Position numbers and translations under genes: made by a program
Shown here: in pieces, positions 24,621 through 32,754 of the stretch
Numbering within the stretch: position 1 is the stretch's first letter
Layout of the letters: each line of letters begins with the position of its first letter
Assembly: GCA_905199225.1 (NCBI GenBank)
Contig: CAJKFS010000019.1
Coordinates: 1 to 40,829, forward strand
DNA: 40,829 nucleotides
Origin: an uncultured Collinsella sp.
GTDB taxonomy: Bacteria; Actinomycetota; Coriobacteriia; Coriobacteriales; Coriobacteriaceae
Reading direction: 5' to 3'
The notes under the pieces: generated by a model
The model's input: only the letters and a program-made list of their open reading frames with translations
Told to the model about the DNA's origin: nothing
Databases searched by the model: none

Positions 24621-26378
24621 ATGTTCGCCTCATTCCAAAAGAAGTATTTCCTATCCGATAAAGGCGTCGCCGGCGTAAAACGTGGCATTTTCTGGACCAC
24701 GCTCACTAATCTCATTACCATGGCCGGCATGGGCTTTTTATTCCTGGTCATGGCCGGTTTTGTCGAACATCTCGCCATCGGCGCCGACCTGCCGGATGCC
24801 CTGCCGATTGTGGGCGGCCTCCTGGTCTTTTTTGTGTTGCTCTTTGCCTCTAACTGGCAGCAGTATTACTACACCTACTGCATCTTTTACGAGGAGTGCG
24901 GCAAGCAGCGTATGGAGATTGCCGAGCGCTTGCGCAAACTGCCGCTGTCGTTTTTTGGCCGTCGTGATCTGGCCGATTTAACCGAGACCATCATGGGTGA
25001 CGTCCAGGCCATGGAGCACGCCTACAGCCACGTGCTGGGAGAGCTTTGGGGTGCCATCATCGCAAGCGCCATTGTCTTCGTGGCATCGCTGTTCTTTTGC
25101 TGGCAGCTGGCGATCGCGGCGTTTTGGAGCGTTCCCGTGGCCTTTGCCGTGCTGTATCTAACACGCGGCCCCATGACCCCGGTGTTCGATCGCGTGCGCG
25201 CCGAGAAGGTCAAGGTTACCGAGGCGATTCAAGAGACGCTCGACTGCGTTCGCGAGATCCGCGCCACCAACCAGGAGGCCCATTATCTTGAGGGACTCAA
25301 CGCCGTGATCGATGCCGAGGAGCGCGAGACCACCAAAGGCGAGCTCGCCAATGGGCTTTTGGTCAACTCCGCCTTTGCCATCCTGCGCCTGGGGATTGCC
25401 ACCACGTTGGTCACGGGCGCTGCGATGGTCGCCTCCGGCCAGGTCGACTTTTTGGTGATGTTTGCCTTCCTGCTCATGGTGAGCCGCATCTATGCGCCCT
25501 TCGATCAGGCACTGATGCTGATGTCCGAGCTGTTTGCCGCCGAGTCGTCGGCCAAGCGCATGCGCTCCATCATGGAGGAGCCCGTGGCGCGGGGCAGCGA
25601 GCAGTTTGAACCCGTGGGTCATGACGTGGTGTTCGATCACGTGGCATTTGGCTATGGTGCGGGCAGCGACGGACGCGCCGGCGAGAAGGTTTTGACCGAT
25701 GTGAGCTTTACCGCCAAGGAAGGCGAGGTCACGGCACTGGTCGGTCCTTCGGGTTCCGGTAAGTCTACGGTGAGCCGCCTGGCCGCGCGCTTTTGGGATG
25801 CTACCGAAGGCACGGTCACCGTGGGTGGCGTGGATGTTGCGAGCGTTGATCCCGAGGTGCTGCTGCGCGACTACGCTATTGTGTTCCAAGACGTGCTACT
25901 CTTTGACGACACGGTGATGGGAAACATCCGTCTTGGACGTCGCGATGCCACCGATGAGGAAGTGCTTGCTGCCGCGCGTGCCGCCAACTGCGACGAGTTT
26001 GTGAGCCGCATGCCGCAGGGCTATGACACCATGATCGGCGAGAATGGCTCCAAGCTGTCCGGCGGCGAGCGCCAGCGCATCTCCATCGCCCGCGCGCTGC
26101 TCAAAGACGCGCCGATCGTGTTGCTGGACGAGGCGACGGCGAGTTTGGATGTGGAGAACGAGACCGTGGTGCAGCAGGCGCTCTCCCGCCTGCTCGCAGG
26201 CAAGACGGTAATCGTGATCGCCCACCGTATGCGTACGGTGGAAAATGCCGACAAAATCGTTGTACTCAAGGATGGTGTGGTTGCCGAGCAGGGCACTCCG
26301 GCGCAGCTCAAGGCGGCAGGTGGAGAATTCGCCCGCATGGTTGCGCTGCAAAAGGAAGCGGCTGCCTGGCAGCTGTAG
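24621..26378 (+). CDS. ABC transporter, fused permease/ATPase, subunit 2
   Basis: Partner half-transporter, 585 residues. The membrane domain spans about residues 15-300 and the ATPase domain about 335-580. Walker A is GPSGSGKST (375-383), the signature LSGGERQRISIARA, Walker B IVLLDEATASLDVENE, and the H-loop AHRMRT. Both ATP sites of the dimer look intact. The start ATG immediately follows the upstream TAA, with GGGAGGCG as the ribosome site inside the previous gene. Transport direction and substrate are not visible; iron-siderophore or another small compound is plausible from context. Confidence 0.9.
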   Translation: MFASFQKKYFLSDKGVAGVKRGIFWTTLTNLITMAGMGFLFLVMAGFVEHLAIGADLPDALPIVGGLLVFFVLLFASNWQQYYYTYCIFYEECGKQRMEIAERLRKLPLSFFGRRDLADLTETIMGDVQAMEHAYSHVLGELWGAIIASAIVFVASLFFCWQLAIAAFWSVPVAFAVLYLTRGPMTPVFDRVRAEKVKVTEAIQETLDCVREIRATNQEAHYLEGLNAVIDAEERETTKGELANGLLVNSAFAILRLGIATTLVTGAAMVASGQVDFLVMFAFLLMVSRIYAPFDQALMLMSELFAAESSAKRMRSIMEEPVARGSEQFEPVGHDVVFDHVAFGYGAGSDGRAGEKVLTDVSFTAKEGEVTALVGPSGSGKSTVSRLAARFWDATEGTVTVGGVDVASVDPEVLLRDYAIVFQDVLLFDDTVMGNIRLGRRDATDEEVLAAARAANCDEFVSRMPQGYDTMIGENGSKLSGGERQRISIARALLKDAPIVLLDEATASLDVENETVVQQALSRLLAGKTVIVIAHRMRTVENADKIVVLKDGVVAEQGTPAQLKAAGGEFARMVALQKEAAAWQL

Positions 26379-26522
26379 GAAAGGGGACCAAGATTTCCAA
26401 AGGTTAACTTTGGTTGACCATAATAGTTCGACTAAACTAGTCTCAAAGCGTGCTCGAGCAAACTAATGAACTCGGGTGCTAAGGCACCATGCCGCGCTTG
26501 TGCGGCAAAAGGGAGAAGCAAC

Positions 26523-26768
26523 ATGAAGAAGTCGACGTTTAACACCCTGCTTGTCGGTGGCGGTTTTCTGCTTGGCACGGCCGGCATCAAGCTGCTTACC
26601 AGCGCTCCGGTAAAGAATGCCTGCGTGCAGGGTATCGCGTGCGGCATGCGCATCAAGAACGGCTACCAGGACATGGTCGAGCAGGCCAAGGCTAATGTCG
26701 ACGACATGGTTGCCGAGGCTGCTTACATCACCCAGAGCGAGGCCGCTGCTGACGAGGCAGCCGAGTAG
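26523..26768 (+). CDS. small membrane-anchored protein next to the metal ATPase
   Basis: Protein of 81 residues: a short basic start, one hydrophobic segment (TLLVGGGFLLGTAGIKLL) and a soluble acidic tail (MVEQAKANVDDMVAEAA, ending DEAAE). The start ATG 26523 follows AAAGGGAGAAG; an in-frame ATG at 26466 would add an odd basic stretch with poor support. Similar small proteins (annotated DUF6110 in my recollection) often precede this class of P-type ATPase, and the 18-bp gap here implies co-transcription. It may be an accessory or sensor of the transporter; the role is unknown. Confidence 0.7.
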   Translation: MKKSTFNTLLVGGGFLLGTAGIKLLTSAPVKNACVQGIACGMRIKNGYQDMVEQAKANVDDMVAEAAYITQSEAAADEAAE

Positions 26769-26786
26769 CGCTCCCAGGCACAAACT

Positions 26787-28862
26787 ATGAGATTCTCGAT
26801 TATCAGCGAGATCCCTGGCAGGACCCGCCTTCAGTTGGCGGGTCCTGTGCCAGAGAGCGATCTCGATGCGCTTCTAAAGCTTGGCGGCGACATCGATGGC
26901 GTGCGCAAGGTGCGCGTGTATGGCCGCATTGGCCAGATGGCGCTGGAGTACGACGAGCCGCGCCGCGCGAGCGTGCTCGATGCCTTGGGCGCGCTCGATG
27001 CTCAAGCTATCGCCGATGCCAAGTCGGGCTACGTGATGCAACTCGAGCCGCGCAAGCACAAGCTCGTCATGGATCTTGCCACACTTATCGGCGCCCACTA
27101 CGCGCGCCGTTGGTTCTTGCCGACGCCTCTGCGTGCGGTGTTTGTCGTGGCCGGTTACATGGCATTTTTGCGCGCTGCCCTTCATGAGCTGGCACAGCCG
27201 CGCCTGACCGTTCCTGTGCTCGACGCTTCGGCCATCGGCATTTCGTTCGTCAAGCGTGATGTCGACACCGCGGGCCAGACAATGTTCTTGCTCAACGTGG
27301 GCGAGCTGCTCGAGGACTACACTCGCGCCATGAGCGAAAACGAGCTCATCAACTCGCTGCTCGATGTGCCCGACAAGGCGCAAAAGGTTGTCGGCGACAC
27401 CGAGGTAAGCGTTGCCGCGACCGAGCTCGAGCCCGGCGATTTGGTCGCCGTGCGCACTGGCATGTCCATTTGCATCGACGGTGTTGTCGAGCAGGGGAGC
27501 GCTATGGTCAACCAGGCGACCCTGACCGGCGAGCCGCTGGCCGTCGAGCGAAGCGTGGGCGACGATGTGTTCGCCGGTACCGTCGTGGAAGACGGCAGCA
27601 TCTTGGTGCGCGTGCGCGCCAACACGGCGCAGACCAAGCTCCGCTCGATCGTCTCGCTCGTGCAGACGGCCGATTCGCTCAAGTCCGAGGGCCAGTCGCA
27701 CATGGAAGACCTCGCCAACAAGATCGTCCCGTGGAACTTCCTGCTCGCGGGCCTGGTTGCGCTTACCACCCGCAGCCTCATCAAGACCTCGGCGGCACTG
27801 ATGGTCGACTACTCGTGCGCACTCAAGCTCACGGGTTCCGTCGCCGTCATGACTGCCATGAGCGATGCTGCCAAGATGGGTGTTATGGTCAAGGGCGCCA
27901 AGTACTTTGAGTCGTTTGCCAAGGCCGACACCATTGTGTTTGATAAGACCGGCACGCTTACCGAGGCGCAGCCGCGTCTTGCCTGCGTGCTCACCACCGA
28001 TGGTTGGAGCGAGGACGAGATCCTGCGCCTTTCCGCTTGCTTGGAGGAGCATTTTCCGCATCCGGTGGCGCGTGCCGTGGTCAACGCCGCCCGCGAGCGC
28101 GGGCTCGAGCACCGCGAGCGCCATGCCGCCGTCGAGTACATCGTGGCGCACGGCATCGCTTCGTCCATTGAAGGGCGTCGCGCCATCATCGGTTCCGCGC
28201 ACTTTGTATTTGAGGATGAGAGCGCGCAGCTCGAGTCCGACATTAAGGAGCAAATCGAGTCCCAGATGCAGGGGCTGTCGCCGCTGTACCTGGCGGTCGA
28301 TGGCACCGTTGTGGGCGTGCTCGGTATCGAGGACCCGCTTAAGCCCGGGGTTCGCGAGGCCATCGCCGACCTGCACGCGTTGGGCGTTAAGCACGTGGTC
28401 ATGCTCACGGGCGACTCGGAGCGCACGGCCGAGCGCATTGCTCGCGAGGCGGGTGTCGACGAGTTTAAGGCCGAGCTGCTGCCCGAGGACAAGTACGCGT
28501 ATGTTGAGCGCATTAAGGGCGAGGGGCGCCACGTTGCCATGGTGGGCGACGGCGTCAACGATTCGCCGGCACTCGGTTTGGCCGACGTGGGGCTGGCAAT
28601 GGGCGGTGGAAGCGACATCGCCAAGGAGGTCGCTGATATCATCCTGACCGATACAGATCTCGCCGCGATCGTGCGCCTGCGCCGCATGAGTCAGGGGCTT
28701 ATCGACCGCCTGACGAGTTCGTATTCCAAGGTGATGCTCACCAACTCGGCGCTGTTGGCATTGGGTATTACCGGCATGATTACTCCGCAGGCGTCGTCGC
28801 TGCTGCACAACGGCTCAACGATCGCCTACAGCCTGGGCAACGCAAAGGCTTACCTGCGCTAG
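26787..28862 (+). CDS. heavy-metal translocating P1B-type ATPase
   Basis: Membrane pump of 691 residues moving a transition metal at the cost of ATP. The N-terminus (FSIISEIPGRTRLQLAG) looks like a degenerate HMA-type domain without a CxxC pair. The phosphorylated aspartate is D386 in DKTGT; the actuator motif reads LTGEP, the P1B-specific HP pair lies in EEHFPHPVARAVV, and the hinge is MVGDGVNDSPAL. The transmembrane metal site reads DYSCALKL with C344, in place of the CPC of copper or cadmium pumps, so the metal is not predictable from that motif. It follows the 81-residue protein by 18 bp. Confidence 0.92.
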   Translation: MRFSIISEIPGRTRLQLAGPVPESDLDALLKLGGDIDGVRKVRVYGRIGQMALEYDEPRRASVLDALGALDAQAIADAKSGYVMQLEPRKHKLVMDLATLIGAHYARRWFLPTPLRAVFVVAGYMAFLRAALHELAQPRLTVPVLDASAIGISFVKRDVDTAGQTMFLLNVGELLEDYTRAMSENELINSLLDVPDKAQKVVGDTEVSVAATELEPGDLVAVRTGMSICIDGVVEQGSAMVNQATLTGEPLAVERSVGDDVFAGTVVEDGSILVRVRANTAQTKLRSIVSLVQTADSLKSEGQSHMEDLANKIVPWNFLLAGLVALTTRSLIKTSAALMVDYSCALKLTGSVAVMTAMSDAAKMGVMVKGAKYFESFAKADTIVFDKTGTLTEAQPRLACVLTTDGWSEDEILRLSACLEEHFPHPVARAVVNAARERGLEHRERHAAVEYIVAHGIASSIEGRRAIIGSAHFVFEDESAQLESDIKEQIESQMQGLSPLYLAVDGTVVGVLGIEDPLKPGVREAIADLHALGVKHVVMLTGDSERTAERIAREAGVDEFKAELLPEDKYAYVERIKGEGRHVAMVGDGVNDSPALGLADVGLAMGGGSDIAKEVADIILTDTDLAAIVRLRRMSQGLIDRLTSSYSKVMLTNSALLALGITGMITPQASSLLHNGSTIAYSLGNAKAYLR

Positions 28863-28886
28863 CGGACGTGTTCGCCCACGTTATCT

Positions 28887-28932
28887 GGCCTGCGCCCAGA
28901 CGGCACCGGTGTCGTCCGGACGCAGGCCTTTT
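28887..28932 (+). terminator. terminator after the metal ATPase
   Basis: A long stem (GGCCTGCG at 28887-28894 with CGCAGGCC at 28921-28928, further pairs inside with two mismatches) is followed by TTTT. Confidence 0.65.
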
Positions 28933-28936
28933 GCAT

Positions 28937-28983
28937 TTGACCATTTGCTAGCTTCTCTATATAGTATTGCTAGCGGTGCTAGC
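28937..28983 (+). promoter_or_regulatory. toxin-antitoxin promoter with three GCTAGC operators
   Basis: TTGACC (28937-28942) and TATAGT (28960-28965) are separated by an ideal 17 bp. The palindrome GCTAGC occurs at 28947-28952 (in the spacer), 28969-28974 and 28978-28983 (around the start of transcription). RelB-type antitoxins repress their own promoters, so these are likely operator half- or full sites. Confidence 0.75.
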
Positions 28984-29005
28984 ATTTGAAGGGAGCGGGA
29001 TCAAC

Positions 29006-29359
29006 GTGGGTGCTGTTAGCGGCATGGCGCAGGTGAACGTTCGCGTGGATCGCCAGGTCAAGGACCATGCGGAGGAAGCGTTGCGGCTTTCGGACAGATC
29101 ACTGCCCGAGCTCATCAAAAAGGTCGTGGCCAAGGTCGCGCAGGGCGGCGGTCAGTGTGAGGAAGTGCTCGCGGCCGTCGACGATCGACAGCGCGCCATC
29201 GCACCCGAGTCCCCGTTTGCCGCGTCGTGGGCGGCCGCGGACCAGCTCTATGCGGACTTGGGTATCGTAACGTCGCCTGGGTCCGATGATCGCGATTGGG
29301 ACACAATCTATTCCGAAGCCATGGACGAGCGCTATCGCCAAAAGGGGATGATCCTGTGA
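29006..29359 (+). CDS. RelB/DinJ-like antitoxin
   Basis: Antitoxin of 117 residues. The N-terminal part (MAQVNVRVDRQVKDHAEEAL, then SLPELIKKVVAKV) has the ribbon-helix-helix pattern of RelB/DinJ proteins, which bind operator DNA as dimers. The acidic C-terminal half should wrap the toxin. GTG 29006 is taken as start because GGGAGCGG lies 8-10 bp upstream; ATG 29024 is the alternative and lacks such a site. Its stop overlaps the toxin start by 4 bp. The promoter upstream carries three identical palindromes suited to autorepression. Confidence 0.78.
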   Translation: MGAVSGMAQVNVRVDRQVKDHAEEALRLSDRSLPELIKKVVAKVAQGGGQCEEVLAAVDDRQRAIAPESPFAASWAAADQLYADLGIVTSPGSDDRDWDTIYSEAMDERYRQKGMIL

Positions 29360-29871
29360 GCGGAGCCCCTCTCAAGATCATGGTGGACGCCAACGTATGG
29401 GTTGATTCGTTTTGTGTTGACCATGCCGAGTCGCTTGCCGCGCGTGCGTTTATTGGGCAGGCGACGGAGGCGGGGGCATCGCTGTTCTTTCCGGTGCATA
29501 TCGCTAAGGACGTACTGTACGTTGTCCAACACGAGCTGAAGCGTGGCGTTCTTGCCAGCGGGGGAGCGCTCGACGAGGCTTCTGCCCGCGCGATTGGCGA
29601 TGCGGCGCTGGCGTTTGTTCGGAATATGACCGAAAACGCTACGGCCGTGGGTGCAGATGCGTCGGACCTTTGGCTGGCCGACAAATACTTAGCGCTCCAT
29701 CGCGATTACGAGGACAACTTGGTGCTCGCCGCGTGCAAGTGCGCGCAGGTCGATTACTTGGTGACCAACGATCGTAAGCTGCTCGAACATGCCGATCTTG
29801 CAGCAAAGACCCCGCACCAAATGATGCCGATTCTTGCTTTGGCCGAACGTGGCGGCGCGGCTATCGGTTGA
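29356..29871 (+). CDS. PIN-domain toxin (VapC-like)
   Basis: Probable RNA-cleaving toxin of 171 residues. The PIN fold is indicated by the first acidic residue D11 in IMVDANVWVDSF, by DYEDNLVLAACKCAQVDYLV, and by the closing VTNDRKLL, which supply the metal-binding acidic cluster. The start GTG 29356 overlaps the antitoxin stop (GTGA), giving translational coupling. Its pairing with a RelB-like rather than a VapB-like antitoxin is a known mixed type. RNA target unknown. Confidence 0.83.
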   Translation: MSGAPLKIMVDANVWVDSFCVDHAESLAARAFIGQATEAGASLFFPVHIAKDVLYVVQHELKRGVLASGGALDEASARAIGDAALAFVRNMTENATAVGADASDLWLADKYLALHRDYEDNLVLAACKCAQVDYLVTNDRKLLEHADLAAKTPHQMMPILALAERGGAAIG

Positions 29872-29883
29872 CGCGAACTGTTT

Positions 29884-29920
29884 GCGGGCCTCTTGGACGA
29901 CGATGCGCCAAGGGGCCCGC
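29884..29920. terminator. hairpin between convergent genes
   Basis: A 13-bp stem (29884-29896 with 29908-29920, one wobble) closes an 11-nt loop. There is no clear T run on either strand, so termination would be weak or factor-assisted. Confidence 0.45.
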
Positions 29921-29929
29921 GTCTGATAT

Positions 29930-30364
29930 TTACAAAAGCGCGGCCTTGATGACGGGAGCTTCGGCGAGCTTTTCGGCAGCCTTTTCGTCGGAATCGTTTA
30001 GTGCTGCCAGGCTTCGGTAGACCCACTCGTTGACCTGGGTGTTCTTGACGCCTGCAGTCTGCATAAGGGCGCCTACCTCGCGGATTGCTGCGAGCAGATC
30101 GGCTTTGGGACCCGCGAGCTCGACCTCGATGCCGTGGTAGGCGGCCACGCCGCGGTTCTCGCTCACGTGGTCGATAAAGCCCTCGACGGTCTCAAGCTGC
30201 TGGGCGAGAGCTGCATCATCGTCAGCGTCCAGCGCAACAAGGGCGTTCGAAACCGTGAGGGCGGGATGTCCGCAGGGGACAAAGCCTTCGATGACATCCA
30301 TAGCTTCGGTAATGGTTGAACCCAGACCTGCGAGGGCATTGACGAGTTGCTGCTTGGTATCCAT
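29930..30364 (-). CDS. hypothetical cytoplasmic protein, 144 residues
   Basis: Not recognised. It is an acidic, probably all-helical soluble protein with no signal peptide or membrane span; it starts MDTKQQLVNALAGLGSTI and ends APVIKAALL. The start ATG at 30364 has GAAAGGA just upstream on this strand, and codon use matches neighbours, so it is very likely real. It converges on the toxin gene and is divergent from tmRNA. Confidence 0.7.
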   Translation of the reverse strand: MDTKQQLVNALAGLGSTITEAMDVIEGFVPCGHPALTVSNALVALDADDDAALAQQLETVEGFIDHVSENRGVAAYHGIEVELAGPKADLLAAIREVGALMQTAGVKNTQVNEWVYRSLAALNDSDEKAAEKLAEAPVIKAALL

Positions 30365-30603
30365 AACGGTCCTTTCGACGGGTCAATTTTGCTTGGCGAA
30401 AATATACGTGACGCGATCGGTAGCAAAAGTGCGAAGTGCGGCGCACATTGGGGTCTTCACAGCTCGTGCATAGAACAGCTGTCCGCTTTCAGAACGTGGT
30501 AAGATAACACTCCGCAAGCGGGGCTTGCCCCGCATGTTCCTTGAAAAGTCGACGGTTATCGGGTGTTTGCAGGCCCGATACCATCCAGACTTTCCCGACA
30601 TTC

Positions 30604-30967
30604 GGGGGCGACTGGTTTCGACGCGATAGCTCTGAGAGAGGAAGCAAGCCGAGGTCTCCTCGCCTCGTTAAACAGGGGTACCGTCAAATTGAATTGACAA
30701 CAACTCTTCTTTTGAGCCTATGGCTCTCGCTGCTTAGTTTATAGCGGCGCGTCAACCCGGTGATTTCCCCGGCACCGGCGCGACGTCATTTTAGGGGAAT
30801 GCTCCTGCGCACGTAATCGGTATGGCGCAGGCTAAGACCGAACCGGTTAGGACACCGCGAGCGTGTCGTTGCGCGCAAAGCGTCCGAGACTAAACCAGCG
30901 ACTGAGCTTGGAGATGCCAATCAGGGGGCTTTCGTGGACCGGAGTTCGATTCTCCGCGCCTCCACCA
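30604..30967 (+). ncRNA. ssrA: tmRNA
   Basis: Transfer-messenger RNA for ribosome rescue. The 5' end GGGGGCGACTGGTTTCGACG is canonical and pairs with the 3' acceptor CGCCTCC before A-CCA at 30964-30967. The T-arm GGAGTTCGATTCTCC is present. The tag frame at 30696-30737 reads DNNSSFEPMALAA then TAG, ending in the usual ALAA degradation signal. The exact resume codon is uncertain. The length of 364 nt is normal. An intrinsic terminator follows at 30977. Confidence 0.95.
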
Positions 30968-30976
30968 TATGTAACA

Positions 30977-31010
30977 GGCAGGTAGATATGTATATCTACC
31001 TGCCTTTTTA
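30977..31010 (+). terminator. tmRNA terminator
   Basis: A perfect 12-bp stem (30977-30988 with 30993-31004, loop TGTA) runs into TTTTTATTT. Confidence 0.9.
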
Positions 31011-31024
31011 TTTCTAGTCCGTAC

Positions 31025-31166
31025 CGCGGAGAATCGAACTCTATGCAGGGCGAGAGCGTTAAGCAAACGCGAAGCGTTTGTAGCGAGCGGGCGAGGACGC
31101 CGGCAGGCGGCCGAAGCCGGTGCGGATCCGCGAAGCGGATACGCGGACGTCCTTTCGCCCGCACCA
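31025..31166. repeat. tRNA-end-anchored structured element A (after tmRNA)
   Basis: It begins with an exact 17-nt antisense copy (31025-31041) of the tmRNA T-arm region 30942-30958. A GC-rich core follows with hairpin CAAACGC-GAA-GCGTTTG (31064-31080) and ATCCGC-GAA-GCGGAT near 31127. It ends in a tRNA-like CGCCCGCACCA at 31156-31166, which is not the tmRNA end, and then a terminator-like GGGGGCTTTTTT. The core matches elements B and C. The end-to-end offset from the tmRNA CCA is 199 bp. Confidence 0.8.
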
Positions 31167-31265
31167 TTAAATGAAAGAGCTTCCAGCAATGGGGGCTTTT
31201 TTGTTATGCACGATCTCCTTGGACGGGTATCCTAATGCCAACGTGTGCCTATCAGAGGAGAGACC

Positions 31266-32204
31266 ATGCTGTTTTCCGGTATCATCGCCGCCCTTACGAG
31301 CCTTTTGATTCCCATCATCATCCTGTTGTTGCTGCTTCCCAGCGCCTGCTATGTCGTTGAACAGCAGCATGCCGTGATCATCGAACGCTTAGGCAAGTTC
31401 AACCGCATCGTCAATGCCGGCTTCCATGTGAAGGTACCCGTGATTGACCGCAAAGCCGCCACGGTGAGTCTACGCACCATGAAAAACGGTTTTGGTATCG
31501 ACGTTAAGACTCAGGACAATGTGACCATCGGCCTCGAGGTCTCTGCTCAATATCACGTGAGCTATGACATGGGTGCTGGCCCGGCGGATTCGGGCATCTA
31601 CAAGAGCTACTATATGCTGCAGGAGCCCGTCGACCAGATGCGCGATTTCATCACCGACGCCCTGCGCTCTTCGATTCCCGTCTACACACTCGATGAGGTC
31701 TTTGCCAAGAAGGATGACATCGCCAAGGATGTCAACGCTACCGTTTCCGAGCAGATGGCCGCCTACGGCTTCACCCTCGTGTCGACGCTCATCACCAAAA
31801 TCGCACTGCCGACCGAGGTCGAGAACTCCATGAACGACATCAACGCCGCCCAGCGCAAGCGCGCTGCGGCACAGGAGCTCGCTGAGGCAGACCGCATCAA
31901 GCGCGTCACCGAGGCGACCGCCGAGGCTGAGGCTATGGAAAAGGCGGGTGAGGGCATCGCCAACCAGCGCAAGGCCATCGCGCTGGGTATCAAAGATTCG
32001 CTCGAGATCATCCAGGAGACGGGTGTCGGCAATGACGAGGCCAACCAGCTGTTCATGTTTACGCAGTGGTCCGAGATGATGACGGAGTTCGCTCGCACGG
32101 GTAAAACCTCGACGGTCGTGCTGCCGAGCGACTTTTCGCAGTCGGCCTCTATGTTCGAGCAGATGCTGGCTGCCGGTAAGGTTCAGAACGAGTCAAAGGA
32201 GTAG
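31266..32204 (+). CDS. SPFH/Band 7 domain membrane protein
   Basis: Stomatin/HflK-like protein of 312 residues. An N-terminal membrane segment (IIAALTSLLIPIIILLLLLPSACYVV) is followed by the Band 7 domain, with QQHAVIIERLGKFNRIVNAGFHVKVP at its start, and a long helical, coiled-coil-prone part (AAAQELAEADRIKRVTEATAEAEAM). These proteins form oligomeric membrane scaffolds. The start ATG 31266 follows AGAGGAGAG. It is separated from rlmH by 6 bp and they may share a transcript, though no functional link is known. Confidence 0.9.
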   Translation: MLFSGIIAALTSLLIPIIILLLLLPSACYVVEQQHAVIIERLGKFNRIVNAGFHVKVPVIDRKAATVSLRTMKNGFGIDVKTQDNVTIGLEVSAQYHVSYDMGAGPADSGIYKSYYMLQEPVDQMRDFITDALRSSIPVYTLDEVFAKKDDIAKDVNATVSEQMAAYGFTLVSTLITKIALPTEVENSMNDINAAQRKRAAAQELAEADRIKRVTEATAEAEAMEKAGEGIANQRKAIALGIKDSLEIIQETGVGNDEANQLFMFTQWSEMMTEFARTGKTSTVVLPSDFSQSASMFEQMLAAGKVQNESKE

Positions 32205-32210
32205 ACACGC

Positions 32211-32681
32211 GTGAAATACACCGTCGTTTGTGTTGGCAAGCTCAAAGAGCGCTTTTGGAAGGACGCGTGCGCTGAGTACACCAAGCGCCTAGGCGCCTAT
32301 GCCAAGGTTGATATCCGCGAGGTGGCCGATATCGACCCGGCTAAGGCGGGCGGCGTGGATGCCGCGCGCGACAAGGAGGGGGCGGCGATTCTTGCTGCCT
32401 TGCCGTCTCGAGCGCATGTGATCCTGCTGGCCATTGAGGGCAAAGAGCGCTCGAGCGAGGAGTTTTCGGCGCGGCTCGATGATCTTATGCTGCGAGGCAG
32501 CAGCGACATTGCCTTTGTAATCGGCGGTTCGGACGGCGTGAGTGATGAGGTGCGCGCCCGCGCCGACGAGATGCTCAGCTTTGGACACATTACCTTGCCG
32601 CATAACCTGGCGCGCGTGGTGCTGCTGGAGCAAATCTACCGCGCCTGCAAGATTAGCCGTGGCGAGCCGTATCACAAATAG
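32211..32681 (+). CDS. rlmH: 23S rRNA (pseudouridine1915-N3)-methyltransferase
   Basis: SPOUT-class methyltransferase of 156 residues that modifies position 1915 in helix 69 of 23S rRNA. The family signature is plain: N-terminal YTVVCVGKLKERFW, knot motifs FVIGGSDGVSDEV and LPHNLARVVLLEQIYRACKI, ending SRGEPYHK. Start GTG 32211, 6 bp after the Band 7 gene. Length is exactly family-typical. Confidence 0.97.
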   Translation: MKYTVVCVGKLKERFWKDACAEYTKRLGAYAKVDIREVADIDPAKAGGVDAARDKEGAAILAALPSRAHVILLAIEGKERSSEEFSARLDDLMLRGSSDIAFVIGGSDGVSDEVRARADEMLSFGHITLPHNLARVVLLEQIYRACKISRGEPYHK

Positions 32682-32754
32682 GTCGGCAATACGAAACAAT
32701 GGCGTGGGACAATACCTTTCGTTTTGAGGAATGTGTCTGAAAGGACTATGAGAT

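Noticed and set aside
30847..31167. Open frames across tmRNA and element A, and similar frames at 35946-36173 and 40497-40784
   Set aside because: They translate tRNA, tmRNA or the repeated cores, a well-known source of false proteins. They have no ribosome sites, and structure rather than coding explains the conservation.
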